Positions 33,716 through 41,816 of a stretch of 49,792 bases of DNA are shown here, in pieces. The position numbers were made by a program, and so were the translations under genes. The number at the start of each line of letters is the position of its first letter. Position 1 is the stretch's first letter. The DNA lies in contig NZ_AMRI01000030.1 of the NCBI RefSeq assembly GCF_000299915.1, forward strand, positions 1 to 49,792. Direction: 5' to 3'. The notes below the pieces were generated by a model. It saw nothing but the letters and a program-made list of their open reading frames with translations, made no database searches and had not been told where the DNA came from. Origin of the DNA: Gallaecimonas xiamenensis 3-C-1 (GTDB lineage Bacteria > Pseudomonadota > Gammaproteobacteria > Enterobacterales > Gallaecimonadaceae).

Positions 33716-34207
33716 ATGACTTTTTTAGTTCTCATTGTTTGGGTATTTTGCGGCGTTATCTCAGCCAGTATTGCGGCAGGCCGGGGGCATAATGCAGGGT
33801 TGTGGTTTCTCATCGGCTTGGTATTTGGCATATTTGGGCTGATAGCCTCGCTGATGCTTTCTAACCAACATCCCCAATACCCAACTCAACACCAGGCTGT
33901 TAGTCCTAATCCTTCGGGGAAATTGAAGAAGTGCCTTTATTGCGCAGAAGAAATCAAAGCAGAGGCAGTGCTATGCAGATTCTGTGGGAAAGAAGTGGCC
34001 GTTCAACAGCAGGAAGCTTCTCAAATCCCTTCTTTAGAGAAGGAAGACATCAAGAATACAATAGGTGCCGATGCAGTCCGCTATGCCTCAGTAGTCGATG
34101 ATGGTTGGCAATGCGTTTGCGGGCAAGACAACCGACAGTTCGATGTGAATTGTCCCAGCTGCAAGCGAAATAAAAAGTTCGTTCTTGATAATTATCAAGC
34201 CGTGTAA
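33716..34207 (+). CDS. Small membrane protein with two zinc ribbons
   Basis: 163 residues, family not named. Two hydrophobic segments (about 3-20 and 28-47) form a hairpin. A cytoplasmic part follows with two four-Cys sites: Cys73/76/87/90 (C-x2-C, C-x2-C) and Cys133/135/146/149 (C-x-C, C-x2-C); the second resembles RanBP2-like or UBP-associated ribbons. Strong AAGGAGGAG lies 5 bases before the ATG. It is more AT-rich than its neighbours and has its own terminators on both sides. A membrane-anchored metal-binding or protein-binding adaptor is the most that can be inferred. Confidence 0.75.
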   Translation: MTFLVLIVWVFCGVISASIAAGRGHNAGLWFLIGLVFGIFGLIASLMLSNQHPQYPTQHQAVSPNPSGKLKKCLYCAEEIKAEAVLCRFCGKEVAVQQQEASQIPSLEKEDIKNTIGADAVRYASVVDDGWQCVCGQDNRQFDVNCPSCKRNKKFVLDNYQAV

Positions 34208-34211
34208 CAAC

Positions 34212-34241
34212 AAAAAGGGCAGCCAACGGCTGCCCTTTTTT
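34212..34241. terminator. Bidirectional terminator after the zinc-ribbon gene
   Basis: AAAAAGGGCAGCC-AAC-GGCTGCCCTTTTT; the T run overlaps the stop of the convergent RcsF-like gene. Confidence 0.9.
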
Positions 34242-34713
34242 ATTGCCCGCCGGTGGCGCTATGCGGGAGGTGGAAACGTTTGGTGATGGGCTTGTTGAAC
34301 ATGGCATCCAGGTTGTTGGGGGCATCCTTGACCGGATTGGGGCCAGTTAGCTGTTCAACGTGCCAGGCCTGGGCGCTGCAGGACAGCTCTTGCTGACAAC
34401 TGCCGGTATCAAAGCGGGCCCGGCACACAGGTGGCGACACCGCGTTGGCCCCTCTTCTGTAGGCCTCGGCTTTCAGCTTCTCGATGGCGCCTGAGCTGTC
34501 CACCTGGCTGAGGTGCTCGCCGTACAGGCCGTTGACACAATCGGAACTGGTCAGGGTACCCAAGTCTTCCCTGCTCATGTTCTCGACGTCGTTCAGCCGG
34601 TAGGTCGCAACCTGACTCGACATCAAACTGGGGGCTTGGGCCCTGAAGCTTAGAGGGGAGCTACAACCTTGGGACAGGGCTGCAATGGCAACTATGATGG
34701 CAATCCGTTTCAT
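34240..34713 (-). CDS. RcsF-like outer-membrane lipoprotein
   Basis: 157 residues from ATG 34713 with a lipoprotein signal ending L-S-Q-G-C (Cys17). The mature part matches the RcsF pattern: E-D-L-G-x-L-x-S-S-D-C, a helix with A-x-x-x-G-A-N-A-V, then C-x8-C-x5-C. The last three cysteines have exactly the spacing of E. coli Cys109, Cys118 and Cys124, which with Cys74 form two nested disulfides. RcsF senses envelope stress and relieves IgaA block of the Rcs phosphorelay. The C-terminal 30 residues extend beyond the E. coli protein. No other rcs genes are in the window. Moderately sure. Confidence 0.72.
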   Translation of the reverse strand: MKRIAIIVAIAALSQGCSSPLSFRAQAPSLMSSQVATYRLNDVENMSREDLGTLTSSDCVNGLYGEHLSQVDSSGAIEKLKAEAYRRGANAVSPPVCRARFDTGSCQQELSCSAQAWHVEQLTGPNPVKDAPNNLDAMFNKPITKRFHLPHSATGGQ

Positions 34714-34805
34714 CAAATGGCCTTTTGGGGAATACAACTTGTTGATAAGCAAACCATAACCAGGGGCTTTGAACAATAAAAACCCGCCGAAGCGGGTTGG
34801 GATAT

Positions 34806-35165
34806 TCACGCAGCCGGTGCCACATAGATGATGGGCAACGGCGCCAGGCCGTGGTGGGCACGGGCCTTGTCACAGTCGGGGTTGGCAATGCCCAGGTAGC
34901 CCGAGTACTCGAATTCCCGGCAAGGGCTGGGTCTTTTCTCGTACATGGTACAGGCGGTGGCCTGCCCTATCTCGCCGCCAAGGGCAACGCAGCGACAGCC
35001 GTTACGGCTCTCGGTGCCCTTCATGCAGCTAAGATGAGGGTTGACCTGGGATGTCAGTTCGTCGGGCACCAGGCCGCCACCTATCTCCGCCTCGGCCCAG
35101 TAAAAGGACACGCGAAAATAGGCACAGCAAGCACCACAGGTAATGCACGGATTAGCCACAGTCAT
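34806..35165 (-). CDS. YkgJ-family cysteine-cluster protein
   Basis: 119 residues from ATG 35165. It starts with the cluster C7-x2-C10-x2-C13-C14, followed by later cysteines in S-C-M-K, G-C-R-C, A-C and the motif Y-E-x-R-P-x-x-C-R-E-F. This is the zinc- or iron-chelating CxxCxxCC (YkgJ, DUF) family, predicted to bind a metal or Fe-S cluster. No function is assigned in most bacteria. It lies 92 bp upstream of the RcsF-like gene on the same strand, with no obvious terminator between. Confidence 0.85.
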   Translation of the reverse strand: MTVANPCITCGACCAYFRVSFYWAEAEIGGGLVPDELTSQVNPHLSCMKGTESRNGCRCVALGGEIGQATACTMYEKRPSPCREFEYSGYLGIANPDCDKARAHHGLAPLPIIYVAPAA

Positions 35166-35387
35166 GCTGCAAAAGCTCCGCACCTGATACAGGTAAAGGT
35201 CTGATATTGTTGAATACACAAAAGACAAGGCCGGACGGCCGCCTGGCAGCGGAGGAACCACGGCAAGGCGCGCCATTATGCACTAGCCAAAGGCTCCCCG
35301 AGAAGCGGGGGCCAGAGGAATTTTTGTCACGCCAGGGCGCCTGTTGGCGTCTAACCTCTGTAACCCCCATATTCTTAGGAGGCGGTT

Positions 35388-35765
35388 TTGAAAGCCTTGC
35401 GATCCTTGTCCCTGGCAGCCCTGTTGGCCCTGGCCGGCTGTGCCAGCCAAAGCAGCGAGCCCCTGCCCTGGCAGCAGTACACCCAGGGCAGGCCCCTGGA
35501 GCTGTTCAACCCGCGCTTTATGAGCTTTGACATCGTCAACCACTCCCAGGTGGTGCTTTGGCAAAGCCCTAACCGCGCCGTGCTGATGTCGGTGCTTGGC
35601 AGCTGCTTTTTCGACCCCAGCCAGCCGGTACTGAAGTTCACCTCAGGCCAGGCCTCGGTCAGGGCCCACCGGGACGCCGTGCTCTACGGCGGCCAGCGCT
35701 GCCCCATTCAACAGATCCAGGATCTGGACATCCGCCGCATGCGCCAGGACGGCTTGCTCAAATAA
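35388..35765 (+). CDS. Small lipoprotein of unknown function (DUF6491-like)
   Basis: 125 residues starting at TTG 35388, 5 bases after TAGGAGG; no ATG fits. A lipoprotein signal ends A-L-A-G-C (Cys18). Two later cysteines, in G-S-C and Q-R-C-P-I-Q-Q-I, sit in a pattern like DUF6491 lipoproteins (F-D-I-V... strand, hydrophobic L-M-S-V-L-G-S-C strand, final R-C-x-I). Function unknown. A bidirectional terminator separates it from convergent cpdB. The 222 bp before it (35166-35387) hold a weak GC hairpin near 35289-35312 and nothing else I can name. Confidence 0.7.
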   Translation: MKALRSLSLAALLALAGCASQSSEPLPWQQYTQGRPLELFNPRFMSFDIVNHSQVVLWQSPNRAVLMSVLGSCFFDPSQPVLKFTSGQASVRAHRDAVLYGGQRCPIQQIQDLDIRRMRQDGLLK

Positions 35766-35767
35766 AA

Positions 35768-35787
35768 AAGGCCCCTTTCGGGGCCTT
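35768..35787. terminator. Bidirectional terminator between lipoprotein and cpdB
   Basis: AAGGCCCC-TTTC-GGGGCCTT, preceded by an A run, between convergent stop codons. Confidence 0.8.
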
Positions 35788-35793
35788 GGCGAT

Positions 35794-37746
35794 TTAGAAG
35801 CGCAACCGGTACTGAGCGTACCCTTCTGCGTTGGTTTGCCCTGTGGGCTCTACCTTGGCCGAGTCTTTGGCCACCGCCTTGGCCTGGTCGCCACCAGCAG
35901 ACCAGAAGGTCACCAGAGGCTCACCGGCCAGGGGCGCAAACTGCCAGTTGTTGTCCACCGCCGGGTTGTAGCCGTCTTTTTGGCTGCCCAGGAAGTCCGC
36001 CACGATTTGACGGTTCTCGTCGGGGCTGGCGATGACGATGGCGCTGCTGTCGACACCGGGGAAATGGCCACCGCCGCCAGCGCGATAGTTGCTGGTGATC
36101 ACCAAGAATTCCTGCTCGGCGTCCAGGGGCTGGCCCTGGTAGGTCAGCTGCTGGATACGGTGGGCTTCGGGGTGGATTAACTGACCATTGCCGTCGTAAC
36201 GGCTGGGCTGGGCCAAGTCCACCTGGTAGCTGACACCGTCGATAACGTCGAAGTTATAGCTGGCGAACTTGGAATTGATCAGCTCCTGCTGGCCCTTGGC
36301 CTTGGGATCGATTTGGTTGAAAAGGCCTGCGGAGCGCTCCAGCCATTCCCGTACCACCGCCCCTTTTACCTTCACCACGGTCGCGGTGTTGGGGTAGAGG
36401 TAAAGGTCGGCCACGTTGCGATAGGCAATGTCTCCCTGGGGTACGAAGGTGTAGTTGCCAGCGCCGCCGTAGCCGGTACGGAACGGCGCCGCCGCCGACA
36501 ACACCGCCATACCGTCAAACTCGGTACCCTGGATATAACGCTCCAGGTACCAGCGCTGGGCGTTGTTGACCACCTGCACCGCCGGATCGTCCTGCACCAG
36601 GGCGAAGAAGCTCTGGATATCGCCGTTGATCTTGGCAAAAGGCGTGCTGACCCAGGCGGTGGTTTCCTGGTGGGCCGGGGCCACGGCCGCCTCGACGGTG
36701 GCGTCGTTCTTGGCCAGGCTCACCACCTTACCCTCTTCCCGCTTGAAGATGGGGCGCAGGGTCGATTGGCTGCCAGTCACCTGCCAGCCATGCTCGCCCT
36801 TGGTCAGCTCCAGGTCGATCACCCCCAGGTTGTTGCCCCAAAAGCCCGGCATTACGGCGGCGACACCGTTGACGGTGCCCTTGGCCATGTCCACGTTGGG
36901 CAGATCCTGGTAGCGCTCGCCAGGGAAGTAGCTGTGGGAGTGGCCCAGCATCAGGGCGTCGATGCCCGGCACCTGGCTCAGGTAGTAGGCGGCGTTTTCA
37001 TCCATGCCCTGGCGGGGGGAGGCGGTCATGCCGGCATGGGGAATGGCGATGATGACATCGGCCCCCTGGGCTTTCATCTGCGGCACCAGTTCCTTGGCCA
37101 TGTCCACCATGTCCCGCACCGTGACCTTGCCTTTGAGGTTGACGGCGTCCCACTCGAGGATCTGCGGCGGCACAAAGCCGATGTAACCGATCTTGACGGC
37201 TTGGGGCTGGCCAGCCTGGTCACGGAACTGGTAGTCCTTGATCAGGTACTGCTTGAGCAGCGGCTGGTCGTTGGCCGGGTTGCCGTCGCCGTCGTCCTTG
37301 AACAGGTTGGCGCTGACATAGGGAAAGGCGGCGCCATGCAAGCTGTCCAGCAGGAAAGGCAGGCCGAAGTTGAATTCGTGGTTGCCGACGTTGCCCACGT
37401 CATAGCCCATGGGGTTCATGGCCTGGTAGATGGGGTGCACGGCGCCGTCCTTGAGGCCCTTGACCTTGGCGATATAGTCACCCAGGGCGGTGCCTTGGAG
37501 CAGGTCGCCGTTGTCCACCAACACGCTGTTGGCTACTTCGCTGCGGGCCTGGCGGATCAGGGTGGCGGTCTTCACATAGCCCAGGGTGTCGTCTTCCTGG
37601 CCGGTGAAGTAGTTGACGTTCATCATGTTGGCGTGGAGATCGGTAGTCTCCATCACCCGCAAGTGCAGCGGCGCTGCCGCCTGTTCGGCCGAACCACAGC
37701 CACCCAGGGCCAGCAGCACCAGGCTGGCGACGATCTTCTTATGCAT
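35794..37746 (-). CDS. cpdB: 2',3'-cyclic-nucleotide 2'-phosphodiesterase / 3'-nucleotidase
   Basis: 650 residues from ATG 37746 (AGGA 7 bases upstream), close to the E. coli CpdB length. The calcineurin-like metallophosphatase domain has T-D-L-H-A-N, D-N-G-D-L-L-Q-G, G-N-H-E-F and H-x-H (G-H-S-H-S). The C-terminal 5'-nucleotidase domain has G-Y-G-G-A-G-N-Y and N-Y-R-A-G-G-G-G-H-F-P-G. Unlike soluble E. coli CpdB it begins with a lipoprotein signal, L-G-G-C (Cys17), so it is probably membrane-anchored. It breaks down 2',3'-cyclic nucleotides and 3'-nucleotides from RNA. It is divergent from a secreted endonuclease. Confidence 0.95.
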   Translation of the reverse strand: MHKKIVASLVLLALGGCGSAEQAAAPLHLRVMETTDLHANMMNVNYFTGQEDDTLGYVKTATLIRQARSEVANSVLVDNGDLLQGTALGDYIAKVKGLKDGAVHPIYQAMNPMGYDVGNVGNHEFNFGLPFLLDSLHGAAFPYVSANLFKDDGDGNPANDQPLLKQYLIKDYQFRDQAGQPQAVKIGYIGFVPPQILEWDAVNLKGKVTVRDMVDMAKELVPQMKAQGADVIIAIPHAGMTASPRQGMDENAAYYLSQVPGIDALMLGHSHSYFPGERYQDLPNVDMAKGTVNGVAAVMPGFWGNNLGVIDLELTKGEHGWQVTGSQSTLRPIFKREEGKVVSLAKNDATVEAAVAPAHQETTAWVSTPFAKINGDIQSFFALVQDDPAVQVVNNAQRWYLERYIQGTEFDGMAVLSAAAPFRTGYGGAGNYTFVPQGDIAYRNVADLYLYPNTATVVKVKGAVVREWLERSAGLFNQIDPKAKGQQELINSKFASYNFDVIDGVSYQVDLAQPSRYDGNGQLIHPEAHRIQQLTYQGQPLDAEQEFLVITSNYRAGGGGHFPGVDSSAIVIASPDENRQIVADFLGSQKDGYNPAVDNNWQFAPLAGEPLVTFWSAGGDQAKAVAKDSAKVEPTGQTNAEGYAQYRLRF

Positions 37747-37979
37747 GAGTTTATCCTGTGTCAAAAGCCCCTCTATGCTACCACCGCCCCCAGGCCCTGA
37801 CCCAGGGTCTGATACCAAAGGCAATTGAGCTGCGACCTATGTCTAAGATGCCGACTTATATGAATTTTTGAAGATCAGAGCCAATAAGCTGGTCACTATG
37901 CAACCAATGCCATTGCGTTCCTTTTAACAACTCTTTATCAAGTGCCCGTGCATTTTGCACTGGTCAACACAGGAAGAGC

Positions 37980-39554
37980 ATGATGAGAACAAAATGGCTT
38001 TTGGGATTGGGCCTTAGCGCCCTGATGGGCAGCGCCCAGGCACAGCTGGTGATCAGCGAAGTGCTGTACGACGCTCCCAACAACGACAGCACCGAAGAGT
38101 TCGTAGAGCTGTTCAACGCTGGCTGCACCACTGTGGATTTGAGTGGCTACAGCATCAACGACAACGCCGGCAGCTTCGCCCTGGCCGGCCAGCTGGCCGC
38201 CGGCCAGTACCTGACGGTAGCCCGCTCCGCCAGTGGTTTTGCCGCCCTCTTTGGCAGCCAACCCGATATCAGCGGCATGACCCTGGCCCTGGGCAACTCC
38301 GGCGACTACGTGCAGCTGAAAAACGGCACCAGCCTGGTGGATCAGGTAGCCTGGGAAGGCGGCCTGTCGGGCTGGAGCCTGAACGCCACCAACGTCGCCC
38401 TGGCCCGCGCCACCTTCAGCAGCGCCAGCAACCAGAACGATTGGCAGGTGGCCGCCAATGCCGGTAGCCCCGGCAGCGGCCCCCTGCAAAGCGACTGTGG
38501 CGGCAACGAGACCCCAGCCACGGCCCTGGCCAATGGCGTGGCCCAAACCGACCTGGGTACCGCCGCCCAGGCCAGCCTGCACTTCTATATTGACGTAGCC
38601 CAGGCGCCCCTGACCGTTACCAGCAGCGGCGGCAGCGGCGATGCCGACCTCTATGTCAAAGCCGGCAGCGCGCCGTCCACCGCCGACTACGACTGCCGCT
38701 CCATCAACTCGGGCAACGGTGAAAGCTGTGTGGTCAACAGCACAGGCCGCGTCTATATCGACCTCTACGGCTACAGCGCCTTTAGCGGTGTCATCCTCAG
38801 CGCCAGCTTCGACACCGGCTCGGATAACGGCGGCGGTGACGGCGACACCGACAGCTACTATGCCTCGGCCCTTGGCAAGACCGGCAGCGCCCTCAAGGCG
38901 GCGCTCAATACCATCTTGCAAGACAGCGTCAACTTCACCTACTCCCAGGTCTGGGACCAGTTGGAGTACACAGACGAAGACCCCAACAACAGCAACAACG
39001 TGATCCTGCTCTACTCCGGCCGCTCTGAAGCGAAAAGCTTTCGCGCCGGCCAGACCAACGACCAAGACGCCTGGAACCGCGAACACGTCTGGGCCAAGAG
39101 CCACGGCTTCCCGTCCTCCAGCCAGTGGGCCTATACCGACATCCACCACCTGCGCCCGGCCGACGTGTCCATCAACAGCAGTCGTGGTAACAAGGATTTT
39201 GACTGGGGCGGCAGCCCCCTGTCCGAGTCACCGGACAACAAGACCGACAGCGACAGCTTCGAACCGGCAGATACCGTCAAGGGTGACGTAGCGCGGATGC
39301 TGTTCTACATGGACGTGCGCTATGAAGGCAACGACAGCACCGGGGTACCGGACCTGACCCTGGTCCACAGCACAGGTACCAGCGGCGCCCAACTGGGGGA
39401 TCTTTGCACCCTGCTGGAATGGAACGCCCAAGATCCGGTTTCGGCCTGGGAAGAGCGCCGCAACGAGCGGGTCTATGAGCGCCAGCACAACCGCAACCCC
39501 TTTATCGACCACCCCGAGTGGGCCCAAGCCATCTTCGGCGCCAGCTGCAACTAA
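37980..39554 (+). CDS. Secreted endonuclease I with lamin-tail and PPC domains
   Basis: 524 residues. Signal peptide about 1-21 (A-Q-A). Lamin-tail domain about 22-135 (V-I-S-E-V-L-Y-D, E-E-F-V-E-L-F-N). Bacterial pre-peptidase C-terminal domain about 185-285 (D-A-D-L-Y-V, S-G-V-I-L). The catalytic endonuclease I domain, about 295-524, has N-R-E-H-V-W-A-K-S-H-G with His369 as the likely beta-beta-alpha-metal catalytic residue, D-I-H-H-L-R-P and N-R-N-P-F-I-D-H-P-E. E. coli EndA has only the last domain. It should cut DNA or RNA outside the cell, with the extra domains binding surface or polymer. AGGAAGAG precedes ATG 37980; ATG 37983 is also possible. Confidence 0.93.
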   Translation: MMRTKWLLGLGLSALMGSAQAQLVISEVLYDAPNNDSTEEFVELFNAGCTTVDLSGYSINDNAGSFALAGQLAAGQYLTVARSASGFAALFGSQPDISGMTLALGNSGDYVQLKNGTSLVDQVAWEGGLSGWSLNATNVALARATFSSASNQNDWQVAANAGSPGSGPLQSDCGGNETPATALANGVAQTDLGTAAQASLHFYIDVAQAPLTVTSSGGSGDADLYVKAGSAPSTADYDCRSINSGNGESCVVNSTGRVYIDLYGYSAFSGVILSASFDTGSDNGGGDGDTDSYYASALGKTGSALKAALNTILQDSVNFTYSQVWDQLEYTDEDPNNSNNVILLYSGRSEAKSFRAGQTNDQDAWNREHVWAKSHGFPSSSQWAYTDIHHLRPADVSINSSRGNKDFDWGGSPLSESPDNKTDSDSFEPADTVKGDVARMLFYMDVRYEGNDSTGVPDLTLVHSTGTSGAQLGDLCTLLEWNAQDPVSAWEERRNERVYERQHNRNPFIDHPEWAQAIFGASCN

Positions 39555-39556
39555 AT

Positions 39557-39583
39557 AAAAAGCCGCCCTCAGGGCGGCTTTTT
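39557..39583. terminator. Terminator after the endonuclease gene
   Basis: AAAAAGCCGCCC-TCA-GGGCGGCTTTTT, a 12-bp stem, serving the plus-strand gene and possibly the convergent minus gene. Confidence 0.92.
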
Positions 39584-39599
39584 ACCAACAGAGCAGCAG

Positions 39600-40385
39600 T
39601 CAATTCGTTAGCATGACACCTGAAGTTATTGACACCGTGTCCATAATTCGTTTTTCAAGATCGTGGCGAACATCCAATATCTTTTCGTCAAGGGCATATT
39701 CATCAGACATGTAGGTGAATACAAAGTCGAGAATATTATAGTCATCAAGCCTGAAACAGTAATGGCTGGCAGGAAAATTCATTTCTTTTTTCAAGAAAAA
39801 ATAGACCCAAGTATTATCGACACCTTTGTAGTGATGGTAGTCGCTTTCTTGCGGGACTGTTTTCAACAAGCCATCCAAGTGTTCCTTCATTTCTTGCGAA
39901 AAGTCAATTTTTTCATGCCCATAACCATATTTACGCTGAAAAAAATCTAGCACTCTTTCCCTTTGATATCGATTAAAACCTTTTTTACCCTGATTCACCC
40001 CATTTTCATAGTAGTCATCATATTCCCAGGTAAGATACTCTTTCATCGCTTGCTCATTAGGAATTGGACATTTACTTTTAACTTTTCTTACTCGCACTGA
40101 TAGAGATACTGAAGCAGCAGCATTATTGTATAAAAGACGACTGGAATAATTCCAACGCCATGTATTAATAGGGATAAAGATAACAGGGCCAAATGATGTG
40201 ATGTATTGCCCAATAAATTGTTCGTCATTGATATTGATATCAACAGGCATCATATCATCGAGATCAATATGGGTGACGGGAACGCGGAATGATAGAAACT
40301 TCCCTTCAAGGTTAAAATGATAGTCGATGGCAGAACGAAAATCAGGGCCACCGACTAATCCCCATAACCGCGTCAATATGCTCAC
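39600..40385 (-). CDS. Unrecognised protein, partner of the lipase-like gene
   Basis: 261 residues, no family recognised. No signal peptide or membrane helix. An N-terminal beta-rich half (strands such as F-L-S-F-R-V-P-V and V-I-F-I-P-I-N-T-W-R-W) precedes a charged half rich in Asp, Glu, Tyr and Lys. Start is GTG 40385, with AAGGGG 8 bases upstream lying at the end of the preceding gene; only 14 bp separate the two. The low GC matches the upstream gene and differs from both flanks, so the two probably arrived together. The order (large protein, then smaller one) is that of effector-immunity pairs, but lack of a signal peptide does not favour a periplasmic antidote. Confidence 0.65.
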   Translation of the reverse strand: MSILTRLWGLVGGPDFRSAIDYHFNLEGKFLSFRVPVTHIDLDDMMPVDININDEQFIGQYITSFGPVIFIPINTWRWNYSSRLLYNNAAASVSLSVRVRKVKSKCPIPNEQAMKEYLTWEYDDYYENGVNQGKKGFNRYQRERVLDFFQRKYGYGHEKIDFSQEMKEHLDGLLKTVPQESDYHHYKGVDNTWVYFFLKKEMNFPASHYCFRLDDYNILDFVFTYMSDEYALDEKILDVRHDLEKRIMDTVSITSGVMLTN

Positions 40386-40399
40386 TGCAATCCCCTTTA

Positions 40400-41650
40400 T
40401 TACCTAACGGAGTTATCAATAAATTTCTTAACCGATTTCGCCATGCCATTCTTACCTAAAAACAATAACTGTTTATAGTACGTTTCTATACCCAAAAAGG
40501 GTAGTGTATGAGCACTGCTGCCTGGTCCACCCAACATCACCGACAAGATAAACCGCAAGCTGCTTTTCCCACCTGCTTTACCCGCCTTATTTGGCACTAC
40601 ATCAAACGGGTTGTTGTTAACATTGATTAATTTAATTCCAGCCGAGGCCATGGTGTTTTCAAACAGGGCAACATGGGCACCACTGCCATGTAAAGCCACC
40701 TTCTGCTTATCCAGGGGCGTGCCTTTCGTTGCCATATGCAGTTGCACTGCCCTTAAAAAAATAATGGCACCTTGGCTATGCACTGTCCACTTCTTCACTT
40801 TTCCTGCCTGTTGGCATTGGTGAAGCACGGCGGCCAGGTGGGCAGCATTGCTGGATGAGTTTCTATCCTGATTCCTATCCCAAAGGCATTCGGCGATATC
40901 TTGAATAAAACCTTCTGTTGGGTTATGGAATAGGGTATATAGATCTATTTTGTCCTGTGGATAAGCCGATTCCACATGAGTAGCCATTAACCAAGTGGCT
41001 TTCCTAAGATCGTTTTGCATGCCGTTAACAGCCACATGCTCTGACTCGACCCGGGAAACGGGCCTTCTGATATCCCATGAGGCCGTAACATCGCTGATGA
41101 ACTTATTAAACTTACGTTTGTTTTGTTTTATATCAGTCGTTGATGAGCTAACTAATTTATTCATTTCCTCATCAAAGCGTCCAGATATGGATTCGTTTTC
41201 ATATCTATCCACTTCATACATCATATTCCTTTCTTTAAAACCTGTGTTTTTATTTCCATGCAAGGATCTATCAAAGAATATATCATTGATCAGCAGTACC
41301 CCACCCGGCTCTGCCGTATAGTTGATAAGATAGTGGTACTGACTGAAAGGATAGCGGGATTTAAAGAGTCGTTTCGCAGGGTTATTCCAATGCTTACAGA
41401 CATCCAGTGGCAGCGGATTATAGGTGAGGTATAAAATTTCGTCTTGGACTTTGCTACGGTCAAACTCATTAAGAGAGGCCAGCATGGTTGCTGCCTGGCC
41501 AGTCAGCACCACTTTTTCCGCTAAACGTTGCTCTTTCATGCTGTCGCTACTTTGCTTGATTTCTTTCCAGGCCTGTTTTGCCTCAAACCAAGAATAGCGT
41601 TGAAAAGCGCGCTTAAAGGCCTCTTGTGGGTTAGTAATTTGGTAGCTCAT
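40400..41650 (-). CDS. Lipase-like alpha/beta-hydrolase protein, possible effector
   Basis: 416 residues. Residues about 230-370 resemble lipase-like toxin domains: L-F-H-N-P-T-E-G-F, then the nucleophile elbow V-H-S-Q-G-A with Ser292, a strand-helix with V-A-L-H-G-S-G-A-H, and N-N-N-P-F-D-V-V-P. Similar blocks occur at the C-termini of large polymorphic toxins (inferred from memory, not searched). Residues about 46-130 have the rhythm of a RelE/ParE fold (L-x-x-L, L-x-x-N-P, R-L-F-K-S-R-Y, L-I-N-D-I-F-F-D-R), a weaker call. No signal peptide, so export would need a dedicated secretion system; none is in the window. AT-rich; followed 14 bp later by a partner gene. Confidence 0.65.
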   Translation of the reverse strand: MSYQITNPQEAFKRAFQRYSWFEAKQAWKEIKQSSDSMKEQRLAEKVVLTGQAATMLASLNEFDRSKVQDEILYLTYNPLPLDVCKHWNNPAKRLFKSRYPFSQYHYLINYTAEPGGVLLINDIFFDRSLHGNKNTGFKERNMMYEVDRYENESISGRFDEEMNKLVSSSTTDIKQNKRKFNKFISDVTASWDIRRPVSRVESEHVAVNGMQNDLRKATWLMATHVESAYPQDKIDLYTLFHNPTEGFIQDIAECLWDRNQDRNSSSNAAHLAAVLHQCQQAGKVKKWTVHSQGAIIFLRAVQLHMATKGTPLDKQKVALHGSGAHVALFENTMASAGIKLINVNNNPFDVVPNKAGKAGGKSSLRFILSVMLGGPGSSAHTLPFLGIETYYKQLLFLGKNGMAKSVKKFIDNSVR

Positions 41651-41816
41651 TGTTGCTTCCTTTCATCCTTGAATAGAAGAGATAGGAAGCCAAATGAGCA
41701 AGAGACAGGCTGGCTGCTGCGGCGTTAAGACAATGGCTTCCTTGCCAAGGTTAAACCTAGTGACCAGTTAGTGACTTGGCAAAGGCACATCAGCATTACA
41801 GATTTCTTACACTGCT

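Noticed and set aside
37747-37979. Pho box between cpdB and the secreted nuclease
   Set aside because: No pair of CTGTCA-like repeats at 11-bp spacing was found, despite the phosphate-scavenging theme.
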